Source: B16-G9 sp964400655 (GTDB taxonomy: Bacteria; Bacteroidota; Bacteroidia; Bacteroidales; F082). Taken from it: a stretch of DNA of 64,000 nucleotides. The translations under genes were made by a program, and so were the position numbers. Of the stretch, positions 1-7,708 are shown in pieces. Where the stretch lies: the NCBI GenBank assembly GCA_964400655.1, contig CAYNVN010000121.1, positions 28,772 to 92,771 on the forward strand, given 5' to 3'. The notes under the pieces are model-generated. The model worked only from the letters and a program-made list of their open reading frames with translations. It was not told the origin of the DNA and ran no database searches. Within the stretch, counting starts at the first letter, position 1. Every line of letters begins with the position of its first letter.

Positions 1-647
1 ATTCTGCCCCAACGCTGGTCGCGCGAAACATCCATAATCGGCGAATAGACATTATTGTAACCTAATGCACGGGCTTCCGTGCCTGTTATTTTACCTATCT
101 CATTCACAAGTTTTTTATCCCAGGTACAGCCAACAGCAATTTGAGCCGGAAAACATGTTGCTTTTGTATGATTTAACCCTCTGATACCTTCGTTTGTAAA
201 TTCAACCGGAATGCCAAGTCTTGTCTCTTCAACAAAAAACTTTTGAACCTGATTTAAAGCCCAAACATGTTTTGAGTATGGATACATATAATCGGATTCA
301 ACCACACCGTTACAGTGTTCATCAATATTGGCAAGTCCGTCTTTCCATATTGCCGTTTTCCATTCGGGTGTTGGCAGCTGGTCTTTTGCAACCCGTTTGT
401 AACCGTACAAAGTAACCATCTGCATTGTTTTCTCCTCAATACTCATTTGCGACAGCAAATCTTCAACACGTGCATCAATATCCTGACCGGGGTCTTCGTA
501 AATATCTTTTTTACCATTTTTGTTGAAGTCAATCCATCCTTTGTGATAAATTGATGTTGAATTATTTTTCCGATTCTTTTGTGCTTCCAAAGTGTTAATT
601 TGAAACACTAAAAGTGTTATAAAAACTACAAACAGTTGTTGTCTCAT
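1..647 (-). CDS. GH3 family glycoside hydrolase (beta-glucosidase-like), N-terminal part, cut by window edge
   Basis: The first 215 codons of a secreted glycoside hydrolase family 3 enzyme are visible; the rest lies beyond the left edge. The start ATG (645-647) is followed by a signal peptide (MRQQLFVVFITLLVFQ, roughly to residue 22). Next come the typical GH3 entry RVEDLLSQMSIEEKTMQM, then TRLGIPVEFTNEGIRG and, at the edge, SRDQRWGQN, which resembles the RDPRWGR segment of the family's barrel. GH3 enzymes remove terminal beta-linked glucose, xylose or related sugars in the periplasm or outside the cell. The catalytic aspartate and the second domain are not in view, so the substrate cannot be stated. 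A run of nine cytosines lies about 80 bases upstream. The family call is secure; the specificity is not. Confidence 0.88.
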   Translation of the reverse strand, partial: MRQQLFVVFITLLVFQINTLEAQKNRKNNSTSIYHKGWIDFNKNGKKDIYEDPGQDIDARVEDLLSQMSIEEKTMQMVTLYGYKRVAKDQLPTPEWKTAIWKDGLANIDEHCNGVVESDYMYPYSKHVWALNQVQKFFVEETRLGIPVEFTNEGIRGLNHTKATCFPAQIAVGCTWDKKLVNEIGKITGTEARALGYNNVYSPIMDVSRDQRWGR

Positions 648-727
648 TTCTAAATCAATATTTTATCTCAAAACAAAATCAAAACAGGTTATTTTATATA
701 ATTCTTTTTGCTTTTGCGGCGGTGTAA

Positions 728-736
728 CCCCCCCCC
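728..736. repeat. Run of nine cytosines upstream of the GH3 gene
   Basis: A C9 homopolymer, with G9 on the strand of the GH3 gene, lies about 80 bases upstream of the GH3 start codon. It is an obvious outlier in an AT-rich intergenic region. Such tracts can vary in length by slippage, but no promoter spacing can be shown to depend on this one. Confidence 0.6.
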
Positions 737-755
737 TGTTTTAGGAAGGCACTAA

Positions 756-1106
756 ATTAGACTTTTTTCGTGTTATAATCTTTCATCCATTCTTCATGCA
801 ATCGGATTACCTGACGGGGAAAATCAAACATATAAATATCTGACACACCAGGCAGAGAGAAAATGCTTTTCAAAAAAAAGCAAAGGCAAATTTACAATAG
901 TAAAAAGGCAGACTTTTGATTTACCCCGAAACCGCTATTTTGTTGAGCTTCCCTATACAATAGGATTTGAACGGTTTGAGCATTTGGTTGAAAGCATTAA
1001 AAACAACTGCAATATTAATATGTTCAATGCCGCCCCGGTAACCCTTGCCCGTTACGACAGGGTAATGAACTTTATTGCTGTCTGTTCAAAAGATTGCGAT
1101 GAATAA
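756..1106 (+). pseudogene. Possible remnant of a protein-coding gene (no start codon)
   Basis: A frame open from just after a stop at 753-755 to TAA at 1104-1106 has no plausible start until near its end. It reads like real protein in the second half, for example FDLPRNRYFVELPYTIGFE followed by RFEHLVESIKNN and NAAPVTLARYDRVMNF. The base composition of 900-1106 matches coding sequence better than the very AT-rich DNA after it. I do not recognise the family. The simplest reading is the C-terminal end of a gene that lost its 5' part. A chance open frame is the alternative, so confidence is low. Confidence 0.3.
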
Positions 1107-1316
1107 AAGCTTCCTGAATTTAAATACTATCCCGACAAACATATTTAGAGAGATTTCTAAATTAAATATCTCAAATTTTCAGGTTATATCCTTTATAAAT
1201 AGTGCTGTAAAAAACAGTACTACAACTTATTCTGCATGCATAATATTTTTAGGTATCGAATATATTTAAATATAATATAAATAACTGACATCTTTTATTT
1301 TATAAGGCATGAGATA
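1107..1316. other. AT-rich intergenic region without a supported gene
   Basis: This stretch between the possible remnant and the octaheme cytochrome promoter is strongly AT-rich. A short open frame from 1075 to 1269 overlaps the end of the remnant in another frame, but it has no ribosome-binding context and no recognisable protein features, so I do not call it. I see no hairpin terminator, tRNA or repeat here. Confidence 0.5.
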
Positions 1317-1324
1317 TAATTTTG
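1317..1324 (+). promoter_or_regulatory. -7 promoter box (TAATTTTG) for the octaheme cytochrome
   Basis: TAATTTTG matches the Bacteroidota -7 consensus TAnnTTTG exactly and ends 27 bases before the ATG at 1352. No clear -33 TTTG is seen at the usual distance. Confidence 0.5.
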
Positions 1325-1351
1325 CCCTCATCAACATAAAAGATTTTTCAC

Positions 1352-3016
1352 ATGAAAAAAATACTTGAAATCATTTTTATCATCATTATTCCCTGGGTTA
1401 TTATCCTATGGATAGTATTCAATTACAATAGCGACAGGGACAGCGATTATTACCCCTCATCGGAGATTAGTCTGAAACACGACTCCATTCCGGTTGACCA
1501 CTCAAAATTTGAGATTTTACAGCAGGATTTCAAAACCGGCCCCGAAGTTACCGAAGCCTGTTTAAGCTGCCATAACGGACGGGGTAAAGAGTTTATGAAA
1601 ACACAACACTGGAAATGGTTAAAAACCGACTCCATTCCCGGAAGAGGGACTTTTGAACTGGGAAAGAAAAACCTGCTGAACAACTTCTGTATCGGTGTTA
1701 ACTCCAACGAAAAACTCTGTTCAAAATGTCATGCCGGATATGGCTACGGCGATAAAAACTTTGATTTCAACAATCAAAACAACATCGACTGTTTGATATG
1801 CCACGACGGTACCAAAACCTATAAAAAATCCAAACCCGGCAAAGGCCCCGGTTCGGGTTCCGGATATCCGGCAGCCGGTGTTAACCTCAGCTTTGTTGCG
1901 CAACATGTTAATTTGCCAAAACGGAACAACTGCGGCAGCTGCCACTTTACCGGCGGAGGCGGAAACAATGTAAAACACGGTGATTTGGAAATAGGATTAC
2001 TGAGTGCACACACCGGACTTCACGGCGATGTGGATGTTCATATGGGAATGGGTAAAGACGGCAAAAACATGCAGTGTATCGATTGCCACAAAACACACCA
2101 ACATCAAATATCGGGTCAGCTTTACTCCGTTTCGTCATCCAACAGCAATCGTGCTACCTGCGAAGAGTGCCACACATCAAAACCGCACAAAAGCAAACTG
2201 TTAAACGACCACTTTAAAACCATTGCCTGTCAAACCTGCCACATAACAGGCTATGCCAAATTACACGAAACCAAAATTATTTGGGACTGGTCAACCGCAG
2301 CCATGCACGACAAAAACGGCAAATTAATAACCAAAATAAACACAAAAGACAGCACCTATACATTCGACGGAAAAGTTTACAAAAATGTTAAAATACATTT
2401 TGATGCCAAGCATGGTACCGCCGTATTTAAAAAAGATGTACGTCCCGAATACATCTGGTTTAACGGTACTGCCGACCACTACATGATTACCGATAAAATC
2501 AAAGACCCCTCAAAACCTTTAGTAATGAACCCGCTGCTTGGTTCTTACGAAGATCATTACAACCCTGCCGACCCTAAATCACCTTCTAAAATATGGCCTG
2601 TTAAAATCATGCGCGGCAAACAACCTTATGATGCGGTTAATAAAACGCTGGTTCAACCCAAACTGGTAGGAAAAAAAGGCAGTGGTGCTTTATGGGCCGA
2701 TTATAACTGGAACATCTCCATTAAAAAAGGCATGGAATATATCGGTCAACCTTACAGCGGTAAATACGGCTTTATCGAAACCCAAACACTGTGGCCGCTT
2801 AACCATGAAGTTTCGCAAAAGGATAAAGCCCTGCAATGTGCCGACTGCCACAACGCTACCGACAGCAGGCTGAAAAACCTCACCGGTTTTTATCTGCCGG
2901 GCAGAGACAAAAGCGCATTACTCGATAATGCCGGCCTCATCTTCCTCGTTTTGGTTTTACTGGGAGTCAGTATTCACGGATTCCTAAGAATTGTCAGCAG
3001 TAAAAAAGAACATTAA
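1352..3016 (+). CDS. Octaheme c-type cytochrome, tetrathionate reductase (OTR) family
   Basis: This is a membrane-anchored periplasmic multihaem cytochrome of 554 residues. Eight CXXCH haem sites are present, at about residues 70, 123, 147, 194, 242, 270, 293 and 496, the number and uneven spacing expected of the octaheme tetrathionate reductase family. The Shewanella member reduces tetrathionate, nitrite and hydroxylamine in vitro; the physiological substrate is generally unclear. An N-terminal membrane segment (residues 6-23) and a second one near the C-terminus (about 530-548) should place the haem domain in the periplasm. The next gene, 18 bases downstream, is a membrane cytochrome b, so electrons probably come from the quinone pool through it. 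The family is clear from haem count and layout; which compound is reduced is not. Confidence 0.88.
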   Translation: MKKILEIIFIIIIPWVIILWIVFNYNSDRDSDYYPSSEISLKHDSIPVDHSKFEILQQDFKTGPEVTEACLSCHNGRGKEFMKTQHWKWLKTDSIPGRGTFELGKKNLLNNFCIGVNSNEKLCSKCHAGYGYGDKNFDFNNQNNIDCLICHDGTKTYKKSKPGKGPGSGSGYPAAGVNLSFVAQHVNLPKRNNCGSCHFTGGGGNNVKHGDLEIGLLSAHTGLHGDVDVHMGMGKDGKNMQCIDCHKTHQHQISGQLYSVSSSNSNRATCEECHTSKPHKSKLLNDHFKTIACQTCHITGYAKLHETKIIWDWSTAAMHDKNGKLITKINTKDSTYTFDGKVYKNVKIHFDAKHGTAVFKKDVRPEYIWFNGTADHYMITDKIKDPSKPLVMNPLLGSYEDHYNPADPKSPSKIWPVKIMRGKQPYDAVNKTLVQPKLVGKKGSGALWADYNWNISIKKGMEYIGQPYSGKYGFIETQTLWPLNHEVSQKDKALQCADCHNATDSRLKNLTGFYLPGRDKSALLDNAGLIFLVLVLLGVSIHGFLRIVSSKKEH

Positions 3017-3034
3017 TATTATAAACAAAGAAAA

Positions 3035-4564
3035 ATGAAAAAGGTATTAATATATAAAGGTTACGAACGTTTTTGGCACTGGACACAGGCATTGCTTATC
3101 CTGCTGCTGGCGGTCACCGGTTTTGAAGTTCACGGAACTTTTCACTTAATGGGATACGAAGAGGCCGTATTAATTCACCGCAACCTGGCATGGGCATTTA
3201 TCATTCTTATTGTTTTTACTCAATTTTGGAATATGACCACCGGCGAATGGCGACAATATGTTCCCTCAACCCAGTTGTTAAAAGACCAAATTGAATACTA
3301 CATAACAGGCATTTTCAGAAATGCCCCCCACCCCACACGTAAAACGGTTTACAACAAATTTAATCCGTTGCAACGCTTAACCTATCTCGGTCTCCGAATA
3401 TTAATCATTCCTGTGGTGGTATTAAGCGGATTGGTTTACATGTATTATGTATCGCTGGTTGATCAAAGCGCCGTGGGAAGTCTGGCACCTGTTGCCCTGA
3501 TACACACCCTCGGAGCCTTTTTACTGCTCGGGTTTGTTATCGGCCATGTTTATTTAACAACTACCGGACACCGTCCGCTCTCGGCCATTAAAGCCATGCT
3601 CACCGGATGGGAGGACATGTCGGATGAAGATGCCGAAATGGCACTGGAAGAAAACTTAAAAGTGGCACTCATCGAAAGCAGAAAAGGCATTAGCGGACGG
3701 GGAAGCATCGAAAAAGAGGGTATGTTTGAAACCGCCTTTGAAGATGTGGTGGAAAAACTGGGTATCAGCACCGAATCAACAAGATTGCGCGAAAAGCTAC
3801 TCTCCTCCAACGTTGGATATTTCCGTATCGGAAAAGACGGCAAATATCAGGAGGTGAACGAAGTTTGGCTCAAACTCTATAAATGCACCAATAAAAAAGA
3901 GGTGATAGGTTCGGATGTAACCCTCGACAGAACACCCGAAGGCAAAAAACAAATTATGACGCTCGTTAACAAAATCCTTTCGGGCGAAATAATTACCGGC
4001 GAACGTGTTGAACGGGTTTGTAAAGACGGCAGCATAGGTTATCATACCGTTTCGGCAGCACCGCTAAAAGACAAAGACGGTAACATTGTCGGACTGGAAG
4101 GCTTTATCATCGACATCACCCCGCAGGTAGAAGCCGAAAAAGCCCTTGAAAAGAAAATAGCCGCCCAACACCGGTCGAATATTTTTTATGAGCAGATTGC
4201 CAAATCAAAAGATGTGGGTTATTTCCGCATTGGCGATCAGGGATTTTATCAGGAGGTAAACGATGCCTGGCTTAAACTTTACAAATACGAATCAAAAGAC
4301 GAAATCATCGGCAAACACTACTCGTTAAGCCGTACCAAAGAAGACTTTATTAAACTGAAACAATCATTTGAAAAAGTTTTAAAAGGTGAAACCATCCCGC
4401 TGGGTATTACACGCCGTTATTGTAAAGACGGATCGGTAGGTTATCACACCATAACCATGACCCCTGTTTACGAAAACGGTAAAATTACCGCCGTTGAAGG
4501 ATTTATTGTTGACAAAACCGACCGCAAGCTGGCCGAAGAAGAGTTGAAAAAAGGACAGGTTTAA
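3035..4564 (+). CDS. Cytochrome b561-like membrane protein fused to two PAS domains
   Basis: Residues 1 to about 195 form a four-helix cytochrome b561/formate-dehydrogenase-gamma type domain. Likely haem-ligand histidines lie in FWHW (H15), LIHRNLAW (H48), LIHTLGA (H157) and GHVYL (H171). This domain normally passes electrons between quinones and a periplasmic partner, here almost certainly the octaheme cytochrome encoded just upstream. After a charged linker (195-250) follow two tandem PAS domains, about 257-365 and 393-498. They are clear duplicates: both contain GYFRIG, YQEVN, WLKLYK and CKDGS-GYHT. No kinase, cyclase or other output domain follows, and the protein ends soon after the second PAS. 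The PAS pair would lie on the cytoplasmic side and might sense redox state or a ligand. The fusion is unusual; its role is inference. Confidence 0.85.
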   Translation: MKKVLIYKGYERFWHWTQALLILLLAVTGFEVHGTFHLMGYEEAVLIHRNLAWAFIILIVFTQFWNMTTGEWRQYVPSTQLLKDQIEYYITGIFRNAPHPTRKTVYNKFNPLQRLTYLGLRILIIPVVVLSGLVYMYYVSLVDQSAVGSLAPVALIHTLGAFLLLGFVIGHVYLTTTGHRPLSAIKAMLTGWEDMSDEDAEMALEENLKVALIESRKGISGRGSIEKEGMFETAFEDVVEKLGISTESTRLREKLLSSNVGYFRIGKDGKYQEVNEVWLKLYKCTNKKEVIGSDVTLDRTPEGKKQIMTLVNKILSGEIITGERVERVCKDGSIGYHTVSAAPLKDKDGNIVGLEGFIIDITPQVEAEKALEKKIAAQHRSNIFYEQIAKSKDVGYFRIGDQGFYQEVNDAWLKLYKYESKDEIIGKHYSLSRTKEDFIKLKQSFEKVLKGETIPLGITRRYCKDGSVGYHTITMTPVYENGKITAVEGFIVDKTDRKLAEEELKKGQV

Positions 4565-4612
4565 AACAAAAACAACTCAAAAACAAGTTTTCCCGGGGAG
4601 ATGCCCCACATA

Positions 4613-4646
4613 AAAACCCGCAGTCATGGGCAACTGCGGGTTTTTT
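4613..4646 (+). terminator. Intrinsic terminator between convergent genes
   Basis: A perfect 12-bp stem (AAAACCCGCAGT pairing with ACTGCGGGTTTT) with an 8-base loop is followed by a T run. The stem also begins with an A run, so it can serve the isomerase gene arriving on the other strand. Confidence 0.9.
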
Positions 4647-4675
4647 AATATATAAGCACTAAATATGCCGTATAA

Positions 4676-5281
4676 CTACTTTCCGGCATTATCTCTCGAT
4701 TTTTGGCCGAGGTAACCGCCATGATGGCGTAATGAATACTCTTTGCTGGTGAATCCTATTTTTTTCATCATCTGCACCACCAAAATATCGCCTATCACGG
4801 TCATAATGGTGGTGGAAGTGGTGGGCGACAAACCCAGAGGGCATACCTCCCGGGGATTACCCGTACAAAGCACCACATCGGCTTCGCCGGCAACCACACT
4901 TTCGTTGTTGGAGGTTACGGCAATAATGGGAATATCGGGATGGAGTCGCCGGGTAAGTGTTATCAATTCAATTATTTCGCGGGTTTTACCCGAATTGGAA
5001 ATAAGCAACAGCGCATCGTTCCGCTGAATAACACCCAAATCGCCGTGTTGTGCATCGCTCGGGTGCAAAAATACCGACGGAGTTCCCGTAGAGCTGAAAG
5101 TGGTGGCAATGTTAATGGCAATTTGTCCCGCCTTACCCATACCGCTGGTAATTAGTTTACCCTCCTTTTGGTGCACATGACGGTAAATAATTTCGATGGC
5201 CTTTTCGTAAGCATCCGTAACCGGAATATTTAAAATGGCTTCTGCTTCCTGCTGCCTTATCTTTAATATATCGTCTATCAT
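4676..5281 (-). CDS. kdsD: D-arabinose-5-phosphate isomerase, SIS domain only (KdsD/KpsF/GutQ family)
   Basis: This enzyme interconverts ribulose 5-phosphate and arabinose 5-phosphate, the first step toward the Kdo sugar of the LPS inner core. The 201 residues form one SIS domain with SGMGKAG (46-52), HPSDAQHGDLG (73-83), SNSGKT (95-100) and CPLGLSPTTSTT (147-158), all typical of the KpsF/KdsD group. The pair of CBS domains found in E. coli KdsD is absent, as in known short versions. I chose ATG at 5279-5281. A longer TTG start at 5305 would overlap a perfect -7 box (5303-5310) and is therefore upstream of transcription. The gene is divergent from the fucose operon and convergent with the cytochrome genes, so it looks like a single-gene unit. 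Confidence 0.85.
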   Translation of the reverse strand: MIDDILKIRQQEAEAILNIPVTDAYEKAIEIIYRHVHQKEGKLITSGMGKAGQIAINIATTFSSTGTPSVFLHPSDAQHGDLGVIQRNDALLLISNSGKTREIIELITLTRRLHPDIPIIAVTSNNESVVAGEADVVLCTGNPREVCPLGLSPTTSTTIMTVIGDILVVQMMKKIGFTSKEYSLRHHGGYLGQKSRDNAGK

Positions 5282-5302
5282 TGTAATTTGCTTTGGAAAG
5301 CA

Positions 5303-5310
5303 CAAAAGTA
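5303..5310 (-). promoter_or_regulatory. -7 promoter box (TACTTTTG) for the arabinose-5-phosphate isomerase
   Basis: This is an exact TAnnTTTG match on the minus strand, 21 bases upstream of the chosen ATG. A TTTG lies 22 bases further upstream as a possible -33 element. The box decides the start codon of the isomerase. Confidence 0.65.
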
Positions 5311-5372
5311 GTCAAAATAAAATCTACGTTTTCAAACTTAGGTTGTCAATTATTAAAGTTATCCTATTTTAG

Positions 5373-5391
5373 CAGGCTTACAAAAAGCCTG
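5373..5391. promoter_or_regulatory. Inverted repeat upstream of the fucosidase operon
   Basis: CAGGCTT and AAGCCTG are separated by five bases, about 40 bases before the fucosidase ATG. It may be an operator for a fucose-responsive regulator or a hairpin in the leader. No regulator gene is adjacent, and I did not see the same motif elsewhere in the operon. Confidence 0.35.
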
Positions 5392-5432
5392 TAAATATAT
5401 TTTGTAAAAAAACCAACAAAAATCGTAAACAA

Positions 5433-6803
5433 ATGAAACAAAACTTTATCCTTTTAATGCTGTCAATGGTTTTGCTAATGCCAACGGTTTATGCCGAATC
5501 TCCCAAAGAAAAACCCCAACAAAAAAAAGAGCGCATGGCATGGTGGACTCACGATCGTTTCGGCATGTTTATCCACTGGGGGTTGTATTCAATGGCTTCG
5601 CGCCATGAATGGGTTAAAAAATATGAACGGATGACCGATGAAGAATATCAAAAATATTTTGAATTGTTCGATCCCGATATGTTTAATCCTCGCGAATGGG
5701 CTAAAATGGCCAAAGCGGCCGGCATGAAATACGCGGTTATCACCACTAAGCATCACGAAGGTTTTTGCATGTTCGATTCAAAATACACCGATTATAAAGT
5801 TACCAACACTCCGGCAGGTCGCGATTTAATTAAAGAGTGGACGGAAGCTTTTAGAGCCGAAGGTTTAAAAGTGGGTTTTTACTATTCGTTGCTCGACTGG
5901 CATCACCCCGATTATACAATAGACCGCAATCATCCGCAAAGTGCTTCAACAGATGAGGAGTACGAAAAACTCAATCGCGGACGGGATATGAATGTATATC
6001 GTCAATATATTAAAGATCAGGTAAGAGAATTATTAACCAACTATGGTAAAATCGATATTATCTGGCTTGACTACTCATTTCCTTCAGGAAAACACGGAAA
6101 AGGCAAAAACGACTGGGATTCGCAAAACCTTTTAAAGATGGTGCGCCGGTTACAACCCGGAATTATTGTTAACGACAGGCTTGATTTACTTGACAGTGAA
6201 GACGGATGGGACTTCACAACTCCCGAACAATACAACGTATCCAGATGGCCCGAGCGTAACGGCAAACGCATCCCCTGGGAAACCTGTCAGACTTTTTCGG
6301 GATCGTGGGGATACTACCGTGACGAGATGACCTGGAAAAGCAACAGGCAACTATTAACCCTTTTAATAGAAACCGTAAGCAAAGGCGGCAACCTGTTATT
6401 AAATGTTGGCCCCACCTCCCGCGGCATCATCGATTATCGTGCCCAAAACCGTTTGGCAGCCATGGGTAAGTGGATGAAATTTAATTCACGTTCCATTTAC
6501 GGTTGCACACAAGCCCCTCCTGAATTTACCACACCGCCCAACACTCTTTTAACCTACAATCCCGAAACCAACCGCCTTTACATTCATCTGTTAAACTATC
6601 CCATTAAACGACTCATCCTTAAAGGATATGCCGACAGAATAAAATATGCACAGTTTCTCCACGACGGTTCCGAAATAAAGTTCGGCAAACCACGCCACAA
6701 TGTTACCTACATGGAAAAACAGGATAAAAATGACATTATATTAATGTTACCCGTTGTAAAACCCAATGTTGAAATTCCGGTAATCGAACTGTTTTTAAAA
6801 TAG
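5433..6803 (+). CDS. Alpha-L-fucosidase, GH29
   Basis: This secreted enzyme releases L-fucose from glycans. A signal peptide (residues 1-21, ending VYA) is followed by the GH29 barrel: the substrate-pocket segment DRFGMFIHWGLYSM (41-54), the TKHHEGFCMFDS motif (105-116), and IIWLDYSFP (209-217), in which D213 matches the family's catalytic nucleophile. LLLNVGPTSRG (321-331) closes the barrel. The acid/base residue is less conserved in GH29; E283 or E298 are candidates. At 456 residues the enzyme has a barrel and a short C-terminal beta domain. It is the first gene of an operon that imports and breaks down fucose, so the released sugar is used at once. Confidence 0.95.
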   Translation: MKQNFILLMLSMVLLMPTVYAESPKEKPQQKKERMAWWTHDRFGMFIHWGLYSMASRHEWVKKYERMTDEEYQKYFELFDPDMFNPREWAKMAKAAGMKYAVITTKHHEGFCMFDSKYTDYKVTNTPAGRDLIKEWTEAFRAEGLKVGFYYSLLDWHHPDYTIDRNHPQSASTDEEYEKLNRGRDMNVYRQYIKDQVRELLTNYGKIDIIWLDYSFPSGKHGKGKNDWDSQNLLKMVRRLQPGIIVNDRLDLLDSEDGWDFTTPEQYNVSRWPERNGKRIPWETCQTFSGSWGYYRDEMTWKSNRQLLTLLIETVSKGGNLLLNVGPTSRGIIDYRAQNRLAAMGKWMKFNSRSIYGCTQAPPEFTTPPNTLLTYNPETNRLYIHLLNYPIKRLILKGYADRIKYAQFLHDGSEIKFGKPRHNVTYMEKQDKNDIILMLPVVKPNVEIPVIELFLK

Positions 6804-6867
6804 CAACTGCATTTTTTGCAACTTTGAAAAATGTTTGATTATAAAAACCATCAATAAAAATTTTCCT

Positions 6868-7686
6868 ATGAACATTATTAATTCTGAAACCGGTTTGGAG
6901 AAAATAATTTTTGAAGTGGCCGAAATTGCCGGTTACCTTTGGCAACGGGGATGGGCCGAACGAAATGCCGGAAACATATCGGTAAACATCAGCGAATTAC
7001 TAACCCAAGAACCCGGAAATTTTGAACAATATTCCTTTTTTGAGCTAAACAAACCTTATCCCGCACTTTCGGAAAAATATTTTTTTATTAGCGGTACAGG
7101 CCGCCGTATGCGCGATTTAGCACGTGAACCGTTATCAAATGCCCTGTTTATTAAACTGAACAAACAGGGAAACGGTTATCATATTATCACTATTGGCGAT
7201 AATAAACCCACGGATAATTTTTTACCCACTTCTGAACTGCCTACCCACCTTGCCATACATCAAATGATTTTAAATCGGGGCAGCAACGAAAAAGTTGTGA
7301 TGCACACCCATGCCAACGAACTGGTAGCACTTACCCAAATTGGCGAATTTTGCAACGAAGAAAAATTAAACCGTCTGCTTTGGGGTATGCACCCCGAAAC
7401 CATCATATTTGTCCCAAACGGCGTAGGCTTTGTACCTTACACAACACCCGGAACGCAGGAAATAGCTGAAAAAACCCTGAAAGCACTTCAAAATCATCAG
7501 GTGGCGCTATGGGAAAAACATGGTATTTTTTCCATTGGCAAATCGGTTTTCGACACCTTTGACACCATCGACATTCTGGCAAAATCGGCAAAAATATTTT
7601 TCCTTACCAAATCTGCCGGTTACCGGCCTCAGGGGTTAAACAACAACGAACTTGAAAAATTAAAACAGATAGCAAACAATTATTAA
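6868..7686 (+). CDS. Class II aldolase of the rhamnulose-1-phosphate aldolase (RhaD) type, probably acting on L-fuculose 1-phosphate
   Basis: Class II zinc aldolases of this family split a deoxy-ketose 1-phosphate into dihydroxyacetone phosphate and L-lactaldehyde. Numbered from the chosen ATG (6868), the 272-residue protein has GWAERNAGN near residue 30, a glutamate in TSELPTH (E123), and zinc ligands HTH (146, 148) and H218 in WEKHG. Length and the ERNAGN signature match RhaD (about 274 residues) rather than the shorter E. coli FucA (215). Because it sits between the fucosidase and FucP/FucI/FucK, its substrate is most likely L-fuculose 1-phosphate. A TTG 33 bases upstream is possible, but the ATG gives the usual family N-terminus. 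Confidence 0.85.
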   Translation: MNIINSETGLEKIIFEVAEIAGYLWQRGWAERNAGNISVNISELLTQEPGNFEQYSFFELNKPYPALSEKYFFISGTGRRMRDLAREPLSNALFIKLNKQGNGYHIITIGDNKPTDNFLPTSELPTHLAIHQMILNRGSNEKVVMHTHANELVALTQIGEFCNEEKLNRLLWGMHPETIIFVPNGVGFVPYTTPGTQEIAEKTLKALQNHQVALWEKHGIFSIGKSVFDTFDTIDILAKSAKIFFLTKSAGYRPQGLNNNELEKLKQIANNY

Positions 7687-7708
7687 AATGCAGATAAAAA
7701 CATGAACC

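Noticed and set aside
1075..1269. 64-codon open frame on the plus strand
   Set aside because: It overlaps the end of a better coding-like frame, is AT-rich with no motif, and has no promoter or ribosome-binding context.
4676..5281. Considered as 6-phospho-3-hexuloisomerase
   Set aside because: The HPSDAQHGDLG and CPLGLSPTTSTT motifs are of the KpsF/KdsD group.
5373..5391. Considered as a terminator of the upstream isomerase
   Set aside because: It lies upstream of that gene on its own strand and lacks a T run; a leader or operator role is more likely.
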